Assembly: GCA_937911855.1 (NCBI GenBank)
Contig: CALDPK010000252.1
Span: 1-15,683 of the forward strand
Length of the DNA: 15,683 bases
Reading direction: 5' to 3'
From: an uncultured Trueperaceae bacterium
Lineage (GTDB): Bacteria > Deinococcota > Deinococci > Deinococcales > Trueperaceae
The position numbers and the translations under genes were made by a program. This document shows, in pieces, positions 5,831 through 14,297 of this stretch; the first letter of the stretch is position 1, and every line of letters begins with the position of its first letter. The notes beneath the pieces are model-generated. The model saw only the letters and a list, made by a program, of their open reading frames with translations. It was not told where the DNA came from and ran no database searches.

Positions 5831-7483
5831 TCAGCGCCTGCTCAACACCCTGATGCTGGCTGGCGTGCCGTCACTGCCCGAACCGCCACCGACCTCGACT
5901 TCAGCGAGCGCCTCGTCATAATGCAGCCCGGTCCCACCAGGCACCTCAACCCGGCGGCCCAATACCGAGCCGAACAGCTCGCCGCTGCCGTCAAGCCGCA
6001 CGGCGGTGTGCGGCGCGTAGACGGTGCCACTCACCTTGGCGTTGCCCGAGATGCTCACGCCCGGCATGGCCGCGGAGCGGTTCAGCGAGTACAGCGAGAA
6101 CACCGGCTGGCCCGCGTCGTTCACCGGTGCGATGCCGTCCATGTCGAAGCTGTTACCCAGAGACGTGCGGCCGGACACGTAGACGGTCAGCGTGCTGCCG
6201 GGTTCGATGCGCATCTTCGAGTTGCCACTGAAGGTGAAATCACCATCAACGAACAGGACGACGTCACCGCCGGCAATGTGCAGCTGCGAGTTCGAGGTCA
6301 TATCGAGTTGCGGCAGCCTGTAAAAGCCGCCCTCCACGGGAGCCACCCCGTCCAGCGCGGACCAGTCATTGACCCAGGAGCCCGTGCGGGTGAGCGCTTC
6401 AGTTGGCGTAAGCCGCACTTCCCGGTTCGCGTCCGCGGTCACCGGCTGACGGCCCTCAGGCGCGGACTGGAAACCGGCCGCCATGGAATCGATGTTCAGC
6501 GGATCGCAGCTGCGGATCGCAACCGGCTGGTCAGGAGCTGGCGAACCGTTCTCCTGGCTGACGCCACCCACATGCCGCACACTCGAGTTGTTGTGCTGAC
6601 GGGTGATCGAACCGGCTGCAAGTGCGTTGCCGTCGATTCGCGCGCCCGTATTTCCGAAGATGATGTCCCCGCCAGAGCTGGCGTTGCCGCGTACCCGCGC
6701 GCCGTTGGCGAAAGTGATGCCGCTGCCGGCGCTGACACTGCCGGTGACCGTTGCGGTGTTGTCGAACAGTATGCCGCCGACGGCGGTCATGTTTCCGTCA
6801 TAGGTGGTGCTGGCGTGAATGTTGATGTTGCCGCTCGCATGGATGTTGCCCAGAATGCCTGAGCTTCCCCTGGCCGTTACAGACCCGGTGGAGTGAACGT
6901 CGCCCCAGATGGGCGCGTAGCCGGTGATGGTCACGCTGCCTCCCGGTCCCAGTGTGCGGACATGAGCGTTCCGGTTCGCGCTGCCGCTCCGGTAAGGACC
7001 GCTGCGCGAGTCGAAGCTGTCGATGCGTCCGCCGCCACTCACGGTGATTGCCTCGCAGGCCAGGATCATTCCGCTGTAAGGAGCCACGCCCCTGCCGCCC
7101 GCCATCTCGCTGTACTCCACGACGGCTTCCGCGACGTGCGTGGCGCCGCGCGGCCCGGATCCTTCGACACGGATCACGGTCACGTCATCTATCCACTGCG
7201 GGCTGTTATCCAGCCGGTAATCGACTGTCGCTCCGGATAAGCGGACCGGTGGCGCGACGACCGTCGCAGGCCGGCGGCCGGTCTCCTCCACCTGCACCCG
7301 CAACGCGGTAACTGTCGCGTCGATCCCGGCGTCCGCGTTCGTGCGCGCGATGGAATGACCTATCAGGTTCTGCGAGATCATCAGGCTCGAGTTGGTCAGC
7401 ATCAACGTTCCCAGGCCCACGAGCATTATCGACAGCATGATGAGCAGCACGCTGATGAGCGCGATTCCAGCTGCGCGGTTCAT
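5831..7483 (-). CDS. PilX-like minor pilin component with beta-solenoid repeats
   Basis: The 550-residue protein has a PilX-type N-terminus: hydrophobic helix at about 5-30 (GIALISVLLIMLSIMLVGLG) leading into an amphipathic helix with ARTNADAGIDATVTAL, matching the AEAG motif of PilX. It lacks the pilin Glu5, as expected for PilX/GspK-like subunits. Residues 194-303 contain six consecutive 18-19-residue units, each starting with a Gly, for example GDVHSTGSV, GNIHASGNI and GNMTAVGGI. This pattern suggests a bactofilin-like right-handed beta-solenoid. A second beta-rich stretch runs from about 400 to 515, including GDVVLFVDGDFTFSGNS, as in DUF7305-type proteins. Its ATG overlaps the stop of the PilW-like gene by 4 nt, so it is the last gene of a four-gene operon. 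It probably caps or initiates a type IV pilus-like filament outside the inner membrane. Confidence 0.82.
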   Translation of the reverse strand: MNRAAGIALISVLLIMLSIMLVGLGTLMLTNSSLMISQNLIGHSIARTNADAGIDATVTALRVQVEETGRRPATVVAPPVRLSGATVDYRLDNSPQWIDDVTVIRVEGSGPRGATHVAEAVVEYSEMAGGRGVAPYSGMILACEAITVSGGGRIDSFDSRSGPYRSGSANRNAHVRTLGPGGSVTITGYAPIWGDVHSTGSVTARGSSGILGNIHASGNINIHASTTYDGNMTAVGGILFDNTATVTGSVSAGSGITFANGARVRGNASSGGDIIFGNTGARIDGNALAAGSITRQHNNSSVRHVGGVSQENGSPAPDQPVAIRSCDPLNIDSMAAGFQSAPEGRQPVTADANREVRLTPTEALTRTGSWVNDWSALDGVAPVEGGFYRLPQLDMTSNSQLHIAGGDVVLFVDGDFTFSGNSKMRIEPGSTLTVYVSGRTSLGNSFDMDGIAPVNDAGQPVFSLYSLNRSAAMPGVSISGNAKVSGTVYAPHTAVRLDGSGELFGSVLGRRVEVPGGTGLHYDEALAEVEVGGGSGSDGTPASIRVLSRR

Positions 7484-8061
7484 GGCAGCACCACCGTGAA
7501 ATTCTCGCTGCGTTCGCTGTCGCCCTGCAGGTAACGCAGCCTGAGAACCAGTCCCTCAACGTCAGCCGGAGCGGGGTTGACCGCGCTGGATGACGAACCG
7601 TCCGCCCGTATGAACCGGAGTGCATCCAGTCCGGTTATCCCCTCGGCGAGCGGCACGTCGAAGCCGGCGATCGTCGATTGCATCAGGTAATCGTCCTCCA
7701 CGGAGTAGCTCACGGTCTGCAGGCCGCCCGTTTCAGCGGCGACGACGTAGCGGGTGGTGAGGCGCTGCAGCTCCCGGCCGCACTCGTCCTCCACGCAGAC
7801 CTCGTCACCCAGCACGTAATCGAGCGGCCGCAGCACGCCCAGCGCACCCGGGTCGCGGCCGGTGAAGCCGGCCTGGGCCACGTCGCGCTGGATGGACTCG
7901 ACTGCGCCGCGCAGCTGAGCGGACGCGGCTGTCACGGCACGGTTCGTCTCATAGGCGCGGGTCGTGGTCACGTACAGGGCGCCGAGTGCTCCCAGGATGA
8001 GCAGCAGTATCGCGGCTGCCACCAGCAGTTCGACCACGGTGAAGCCGGAGCGCGACTTCAC
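7480..8061 (-). CDS. PilW-like minor pilin
   Basis: The 193-residue protein starts MKSRSGFTVVELLVAAAILL, a class III prepilin signal: cleavage after Gly6 would leave Phe as residue 1 and Glu11 as the Glu5 that aligns subunits. The hydrophobic helix continues to about residue 30, followed by a polar helix and a globular C-terminal domain with a pair of cysteines (Cys89, Cys94) that could form a small disulfide loop. The architecture and operon position match PilW/GspJ-type minor pilins, which form the priming tip with PilV and PilX. It starts at a GTG whose GTGA overlaps the end of the PilV-like gene, implying coupled translation. Confidence 0.85.
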   Translation of the reverse strand: MKSRSGFTVVELLVAAAILLLILGALGALYVTTTRAYETNRAVTAASAQLRGAVESIQRDVAQAGFTGRDPGALGVLRPLDYVLGDEVCVEDECGRELQRLTTRYVVAAETGGLQTVSYSVEDDYLMQSTIAGFDVPLAEGITGLDALRFIRADGSSSSAVNPAPADVEGLVLRLRYLQGDSERSENFTVVLP

Positions 8062-8456
8062 GGGGCCGGCCTGCCGACGATGGTGCTTAAGGTCACTTCA
8101 TGGTCAAGGCTTGCGACCGTAACGACGATGGACTGCGCGTCGGGTTGCGGCGCGGTGCTGACGGTGCAGTCCAGCTGTCCGCCGCTCAGAACGCAGGGCC
8201 GGATCTCGTAAGAGCAGTCGTTGAGGAAACCGGGGCCGCAGTCATGGATTCCCGGAACGGTGACGGTCTCGGCGGCGTAACGCACCCGCAGGGCGTTGAT
8301 GGCGCTTCTGGCCTCGGCGTCCAGGTCCTGCATCACCTGCGACGTGCGGGTGGCGCGCAGACCGCTGGCCTGCAGCGCAGCGGCACCCAGCACCCCTACC
8401 GCAAGTATCAGCACGGCGACCAGTACTTCAACGAGGCTCAGGCCACGCCTGTTCAT
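8058..8456 (-). CDS. PilV-like minor pilin
   Basis: The 132-residue protein opens MNRRGLSLVEVLVAVLILAV: prepilin peptidase would cut after Gly5, giving Glu at mature position 5. The sequence GVLGAAALQASGLRATRTSQ after the hydrophobic core is very typical of the PilV/GspI family, where the helix continues into a LQ/R-rich segment. Four cysteines (73, 81, 88, 97) probably form two disulfides in the head domain. The ATG overlaps the stop of the upstream FimT/GspH-like gene (ATGA). It is expected to lie in the minor-pilin tip complex. Confidence 0.87.
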   Translation of the reverse strand: MNRRGLSLVEVLVAVLILAVGVLGAAALQASGLRATRTSQVMQDLDAEARSAINALRVRYAAETVTVPGIHDCGPGFLNDCSYEIRPCVLSGGQLDCTVSTAPQPDAQSIVVTVASLDHEVTLSTIVGRPAP

Positions 8457-8896
8457 TCGACCGTCACTGCCCCGCCGGCCCCGACCTGCACCGTAAGCGC
8501 ACGGCGTTCATCTGCGATCTGCCAGGCCACGCCGTTCACGCCCAGGGCACTGCCACCGCAACTGCGTACCTGACCGGTGTGCGTCCAGATGAGATCGCCA
8601 CCACTGGCGCTGACCTGCGGGTACTCAGCAAGGTCAAGGGTGCGCAGGACGTTGCCGCTGCAACCGCCGGAACGGCTGGCGAAACGGCCGTCAGCCACGG
8701 TCACGGCGACCTCGGCGTTCAGCCGGATGGCCTCGAAGCGCGCCTGCTGCACGAAAGCCTGAACGGAGTTCGCTGCGAGCTGCGCGGCCGGTGGTCGCAG
8801 GTTGGGGATGGCGATGGCGAGCAGTATGCCCAGGATAGCCAGGACGATCAGCACCTCGATTACGCTCAACGCTGATCGTCCCCGCACTGCCCCCAC
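8453..8896 (-). CDS. FimT/GspH-like minor pseudopilin
   Basis: This is the first gene of the pilus operon, 147 residues from the GTG at 8896. The N-terminal helix ALSVIEVLIVLAILGILLAI, ending in AIPN, is that of the GspH/FimT family, with Glu14 in the place of mature Glu5. The residue before the expected cut is Ala9 rather than the usual Gly, so processing may be less efficient or absent. The head domain has Cys79 and Cys113 and ends with strands typical of GspH (VAWQIADERRALTVQV). A TATAGT box ends 6 nt before the GTG at 8896, so a leaderless start there is likely; GTG 8887 is a possible alternative. In some bacteria FimT/GspH proteins bind DNA at the pilus tip; nothing here proves that role. 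Confidence 0.83.
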   Translation of the reverse strand: MGAVRGRSALSVIEVLIVLAILGILLAIAIPNLRPPAAQLAANSVQAFVQQARFEAIRLNAEVAVTVADGRFASRSGGCSGNVLRTLDLAEYPQVSASGGDLIWTHTGQVRSCGGSALGVNGVAWQIADERRALTVQVGAGGAVTVE

Positions 8897-8902
8897 CTCT
8901 CA

Positions 8903-8908
8903 ACTATA
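8903..8908 (-). promoter_or_regulatory. -10 element of the minor-pilin operon
   Basis: TATAGT (minus strand) ends 6 nt before the GTG at 8896 and no separate ribosome-binding site is needed in that case. The best -35 candidate, CTGAAG at 8925-8930, is weak. Confidence 0.5.
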
Positions 8909-9008
8909 AGGCGACCTGACGCGCCTTCAGTATCGACGCCGTCATTGTCCCGAACGACCTGTAAGCGCTGCCAACGTCCACAGCGGTGGTTTGAAGCAGA
9001 ATCAGCGG

Positions 9009-9701
9009 ATGGAACTCATTCTGTACTGGCTCTCTGCCGCGGTGCTGCTGGGGTTCGCGGTCTGGCTGAGCAGCCTGCTCGCCCGCACTGGCTCCATGGC
9101 CGCGGCCTTCACCCTGATCGTCACGCTCGGACTGGTCTACGACAACGGCGTGATAGCCGCCGGCAACCTGATCGGGGCCGGGAACCTGCTTGAGGCGCTC
9201 AACTGGCCGCGTTACGTCATCCACGCGTTCGCTACCCCGCTCCTGGCAATGGTTTCCTTCGACCTGGCGCGGCGCTTCGGACTGCGTTGGGCCAGCCAGT
9301 CGGGCTGGAAGATCGCCTTCTGGGCGTTCACGGTGCTGCTGATCGCTTACGGCGTCGTCTTCGAGCTGCTGCCTCTCTCACTGGTCGCCGAGAACAGTGA
9401 CGGGATCATCAGTTACGGACCAGCAGGGGGCGCCAGCTTCCCGCTGCCCGCCGTCGCCACCATGGTGCCGCTCACCGTGATCGGCCTGATCCTCTGGGTG
9501 AAGCGCGGCTTCGCGTGGCTGGCGGTCGGGTCACTGCTGGCGCTGGTCGGTTTCGGGGTTGCGCCCGCGCTTGATTTCACGGTGCTGGGTCAGATCGCGG
9601 AGGTTGCACTGATCGGCGGCATCAGCCTGAGTGAAAGCCACCTGGCAAACTCTTCGCCGTTCAGGCGCCCAGCAGCGGCGCGACCGCTTCGTGCCCACTG
9701 A
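9009..9701 (+). CDS. Polytopic membrane protein of unknown function
   Basis: From the ATG at 9009 the protein has 230 residues and about seven hydrophobic segments (roughly residues 3-22, 30-48, 70-88, 102-122, 145-164, 172-190 and 193-210). It begins MELILYWLSAAVLLGFAVWL. I recognise no catalytic motif or known family. It contains no cysteine, and the loop near LVAENSDGIISYGPAGG is the longest polar stretch. The frame extends upstream to a TTG at 8991, but the ATG is preferred. No Shine-Dalgarno sequence is present, and CAGAAT at 8997-9002 could be a leaderless -10. The last 13 codons overlap the end of the GNAT gene on the other strand, and the tail FRRPAAARPLRAH is probably a product of that overlap. 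Confidence 0.72.
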   Translation: MELILYWLSAAVLLGFAVWLSSLLARTGSMAAAFTLIVTLGLVYDNGVIAAGNLIGAGNLLEALNWPRYVIHAFATPLLAMVSFDLARRFGLRWASQSGWKIAFWAFTVLLIAYGVVFELLPLSLVAENSDGIISYGPAGGASFPLPAVATMVPLTVIGLILWVKRGFAWLAVGSLLALVGFGVAPALDFTVLGQIAEVALIGGISLSESHLANSSPFRRPAAARPLRAH

Positions 9702-10308
9702 CCTTCAGCTGCCAGTCAGGCCTCATGAACTCGCCGCGCGCCAGGCGGAAGCGGATTGATTCCTGGACTTCGCCGGGGCTGGTGAGTTTGCGGAAGGTGC
9801 CGTTCGGCCGGTAACCCATGCTGCGGCTCACTCCCTGCGAGGCCTGGTTCCACGCCATGGCGGCGGTGATGGCGTACTCGGCACCCAGATGGTCGAAAGC
9901 CCAGAACAGCACCGCTGCCCGCATCTCCTTGCCCAGACCCTGGCCCTGCCGGTCCCTGGTGAGCCAGGAGCCGGTCTCAACCGTCTTCAGTTCGCTGAAG
10001 TTGTCTGCCACCACGTCCTGGCGGCCGATGACTTCCCCGCCCTGCAGCACTGCGAACGACACGTTCCACTTCTGATGCGTGATTCCGGCCCGCGCCAGCC
10101 ACACGTTCTGCGCCGTGCCGCGCGCCATCTCCTCGGGAGAGCGTCGGGTCCATGGCACGTCGAACGGCATCCGGTCCGGCTCGTGGACGCCTGCGAGCGT
10201 GGCTTTCACCAGACCCGCGATGTCACCGTCCTGAACGGGTCGCAGCAGCAGGCGCGGGCTCTCGAGGCGTAGGTTGTCGAAAGGCCAGATCTCGTCGAAA
10301 TTCTGCAT
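9661..10308 (-). CDS. GNAT-family N-acetyltransferase (RimJ/RimL type)
   Basis: The 215-residue protein has the GNAT_3 pattern of the RimJ/RimL group. An N-terminal strand SPRLLLRPVQDGD, then SFAVLQGGEVIGRQDV, lead to motif A GSWLTRDRQGQGLGKEMRAAV (residues 113-133), where QGQGLG binds the acetyl-CoA pyrophosphate. The later AWNQASQGVSRSMGYRPNG contains the Asn and Ser seen in this group. The substrate may be a protein N-terminus, an amino sugar or a small amine; it cannot be told from sequence. The ATG at 10308 is 22 nt beyond the stop of recQ on the same strand, yet a TATACT box lies 5 nt before it, suggesting a leaderless transcript of its own. Confidence 0.87.
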   Translation of the reverse strand: MQNFDEIWPFDNLRLESPRLLLRPVQDGDIAGLVKATLAGVHEPDRMPFDVPWTRRSPEEMARGTAQNVWLARAGITHQKWNVSFAVLQGGEVIGRQDVVADNFSELKTVETGSWLTRDRQGQGLGKEMRAAVLFWAFDHLGAEYAITAAMAWNQASQGVSRSMGYRPNGTFRKLTSPGEVQESIRFRLARGEFMRPDWQLKVSGHEAVAPLLGA

Positions 10309-10313
10309 GGCGC

Positions 10314-10319
10314 AGTATA
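10314..10319 (-). promoter_or_regulatory. -10 element of the acetyltransferase gene
   Basis: TATACT (minus strand) ends 5 nt before the ATG at 10308, and no ribosome-binding site is visible between. The -35 would lie within the last codons of recQ and is not recognisable. Confidence 0.45.
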
Positions 10320-10330
10320 CCGGCCCGTGT

Positions 10331-12151
<1,821 letters not shown>

Positions 12152-12156
12152 GCCCA

Positions 12157-12162
12157 ATGATA
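12157..12162 (-). promoter_or_regulatory. -10 element of recQ
   Basis: TATCAT (minus strand) ends 5 nt before the GTG at 12151 and no Shine-Dalgarno sequence is present, in keeping with a leaderless mRNA. The same hexamer precedes the dehydrogenase gene. No convincing -35 was found. Confidence 0.45.
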
Positions 12163-12227
12163 GCAGCGCTTTGGCAGGGCACTGTTTTTCGCTTGGCTTT
12201 TGCCGTGCACCTGTAAGCAGAAATGAC

Positions 12228-12255
12228 GAATCCGGCCGCATACCCGGCCGGATTC
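12228..12255 (-). terminator. Terminator of the sugar ABC operon
   Basis: GAATCCGGCCG (12228-12238) and CGGCCGGATTC (12245-12255) form a perfect 11-bp stem with a 6-nt loop, 27 nt past the stop of the binding-protein gene. On the minus strand it is followed by GTCATTTCTGCTTAC, which is only moderately T-rich. It isolates the operon from recQ, on the same strand. Confidence 0.75.
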
Positions 12256-12282
12256 AGCGTCTCTGATGGGATTAACGCCGGC

Positions 12283-13218
12283 TCAGAAGGGACTGTCCGG
12301 GAAGTAGTGGCTCTGCGCGTTCTCAGGCGTGATGATCTCGGAGCTGAGCAGGTACTCGCCGATGATGGGGGTGGAGGACACGAGGCCCAGCGCGGTGAGT
12401 TCCATCGCGGTCGCGATCTGCGCGGGTGAGTAGCTCACGTTGACCGGGAAGAGCGGGTCACCGTCGATGAGGCGTGCGATGTATTCCTTCTTGCCGGCGC
12501 CGCCGACGATCCACAGGTCGCCTTCACGGCCGGCTTCGACCACTGCGGCTTCGACACCTTCGGCCATGTCGTCATCGGCAGCCCAGATGGCGTCGATGTC
12601 GGGGTAGGCGGTCAGCATGTCCTGCGTGACCTCATAGGCGTCGTCGCGGTTCCAGTTGCCGTAACGGCTGTCCAGGACGTTGATGCCGGTGCCCTCGAGC
12701 TGTGCGACGAACGAGTCGTAACGCTGGTTGTCGATAACGGTGGCGATGCCGCGGACGATGACGATGTTGTCGCCTTCGGAAAGGGTCTCGGCGAAGTAAC
12801 GGCCGGCGGCGGCACCGAACGCTTCGTTGTCACCGGAGACGTACAGGTCCTGGATGCTCTCGTCGACCAGGCCGCGGTCGACGACCGTGATGAACACGCC
12901 CTGCTGCTTGACTTCGGCGACCGGTCCGGTCATCGGGTCGGACTCGAACGGCAGTACTACGAGCGCGTCGATGTTGTGAATGGCGACGAGGTCCTGGAGG
13001 GCGTTGGCCTGTTCGGTCACGCTGCCGGAGGCGATGATGACGACTTCAATGTCAGGGTAGGTGGCTTCGATGCGGGTTTTGGCTTCGTTGGCCCACCAGT
13101 TGAGTCCGCCCATGAAACCGTGGGTGGCAGTGGGGATGGACACGCCGAGCGTGTAGGTCTGGGCGAAGCCGGTGGCGGCAAAAGCGAAGACAATCAGGGA
13201 CAAAAGCAGTTTCTTCAT
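12283..13218 (-). CDS. Sugar ABC transporter periplasmic substrate-binding protein (RbsB-like)
   Basis: The 311-residue protein has a cleavable signal peptide (MKKLLLSLIVFAFAATGFA, cut before Gln20) and no lipobox, so it is probably soluble in the periplasm. The mature protein is a two-lobe type I binding protein of the Peripla_BP_4 family (PF13407). Seen are TLGVSIPTATHGFMGGLNWW in the first strand and helix, NIDALVVLPFESDP at the lobe crossover, VVDRGL, then DAIWAADDDMAEGVEAAV in the second lobe. Such proteins bind ribose, xylose, galactose, inositol or related sugars; which one cannot be read here. The aromatic WW pair near residues 41-42 may stack on the ligand. AGAAAGG at 13229-13235, 10 nt before the ATG, is its ribosome-binding site. 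It is the last gene of the operon. Confidence 0.9.
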   Translation of the reverse strand: MKKLLLSLIVFAFAATGFAQTYTLGVSIPTATHGFMGGLNWWANEAKTRIEATYPDIEVVIIASGSVTEQANALQDLVAIHNIDALVVLPFESDPMTGPVAEVKQQGVFITVVDRGLVDESIQDLYVSGDNEAFGAAAGRYFAETLSEGDNIVIVRGIATVIDNQRYDSFVAQLEGTGINVLDSRYGNWNRDDAYEVTQDMLTAYPDIDAIWAADDDMAEGVEAAVVEAGREGDLWIVGGAGKKEYIARLIDGDPLFPVNVSYSPAQIATAMELTALGLVSSTPIIGEYLLSSEIITPENAQSHYFPDSPF

Positions 13219-13278
13219 GGGTTATTGCCTTTCTGTACGAGAGTCAGACTGCGGACGCGGACTATGCTTCGTTCAGGC

Positions 13279-13290
13279 GGTCACCTCCTT
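13279..13290 (-). promoter_or_regulatory. Orphan perfect Shine-Dalgarno sequence
   Basis: AAGGAGGTGACC on the minus strand starts in the permease stop codon and matches the full anti-Shine-Dalgarno complement AAGGAGGTGA over 10 nt. No gene starts at the proper distance: GTG inside it opens only three codons, and the next gene begins 60 nt later with its own ribosome-binding site. It may be a relic of a lost start, a ribosome-holding site between the two genes, or chance. Confidence 0.4.
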
Positions 13291-14273
13291 CAGCGTTTGC
13301 GGGTGCGTTGCAGGAATACAGCGAGGATGATGATGAAGCCTTGGACGGCTCCATTGAGGTACTCGCTGATGATGGAAGTCAGGTTGAGGACGTTGCCGAT
13401 GGTGCTCAGCAGGATGGCGCCGGCTACCGTGCCCCAGATGTGCCCGGATCCGCCCTTGAGTGCGGTGCCGCCGATGATGACGGCTGCGATGGCTTCGAGT
13501 TCCCAGAGCAGGCCGGTGCTGCCGGAGGCGCTGCCCAGCCGGGGCACGTAGATGATGGTGGCGAGACTGACGCACAGGCCCAGGATCACGTACGCCCAGG
13601 TCTTGACCCAGTCGACAGGTATCGCCGAGTAACGCGCCACGTTCTCGTTGGAGCCGATGGCGTAGATGTAGCGGCCGAAGCGGGTGCGGTGCAGGACGAC
13701 GCTGCCGACTATGGCGGTCAGGGCGAACACCCAGATCGGCCAGGGGACGGTCAGGAAAGTGCCGTAGTAAACCGGGCGGTACACGCCGCGCAGGGCAAGG
13801 TCGAGCGAGATGGTGCCGCCGTTGGCCAGGAACGTCACGACCGAACGGTAGATGCCCAGTGTGCCGAGCGTGACTATGAACGGTTCTATCCGTCCCCTGG
13901 TTATGAGCAGGCCCTGCATGAGTCCCGCCAGCAGCCCGAGCAGCAAGGAGGCACCCATGCCGATGATGACGACAAGCCAGCTGGCGCCGAACGATTCCAG
14001 CGCCGTGTTCATCACCATGATCATCACGCCGGATATGAGCGCTGCCATCGAGCCTACCGAAAGGTCGATGCCGCCGGAGATGATCACGAAGGTCATGCCG
14101 ACGGCGATGATGCCGATGAAGCTGCTGCGGGTCAGGACGTTGTAGATGTTGTTGCTGGTCAGGAAGTTGTCGTTGAGCGAACCGCCGAGGATGACCAGGA
14201 ACACCAGGCCCAGAAGCGGCGCCAGTATGCGCAGGTCGAAACGACGGCGGGGTGCGGCAGCGGGCGCCGTCAC
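13290..14273 (-). CDS. Sugar ABC transporter permease (RbsC/AraH family)
   Basis: The 327-residue membrane protein belongs to BPD_transp_2 (PF02653), the permease of ribose-type importers. After a basic N-terminus (residues 1-15) it has about eight to ten hydrophobic segments. Family hallmarks are GMTFVIISGGIDLSVGSMAA near residues 59-78, FIVTLGTLGIYRS at about 132-144, and AIAAVIIGGTALKGGSGHIW, the loop that meets the ATPase coupling helix. It would pair with the ATPase just upstream and the binding protein downstream. The start is a GTG at 14273 with GGGAG 6 nt before it (14280-14284). The stop of the ATPase gene is 24 nt upstream, so the two are co-transcribed. Confidence 0.93.
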   Translation of the reverse strand: MTAPAAAPRRRFDLRILAPLLGLVFLVILGGSLNDNFLTSNNIYNVLTRSSFIGIIAVGMTFVIISGGIDLSVGSMAALISGVMIMVMNTALESFGASWLVVIIGMGASLLLGLLAGLMQGLLITRGRIEPFIVTLGTLGIYRSVVTFLANGGTISLDLALRGVYRPVYYGTFLTVPWPIWVFALTAIVGSVVLHRTRFGRYIYAIGSNENVARYSAIPVDWVKTWAYVILGLCVSLATIIYVPRLGSASGSTGLLWELEAIAAVIIGGTALKGGSGHIWGTVAGAILLSTIGNVLNLTSIISEYLNGAVQGFIIILAVFLQRTRKR

Positions 14274-14297
14274 GCGGTGCTCCCGGGGGACTTGAGT

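Noticed and set aside
5921..6862. 313-codon plus-strand frame opposite the PilX-like gene
   Set aside because: It is Arg/His/Ala/Val-rich shadow sequence with no ribosome-binding site, lying inside a well supported gene.
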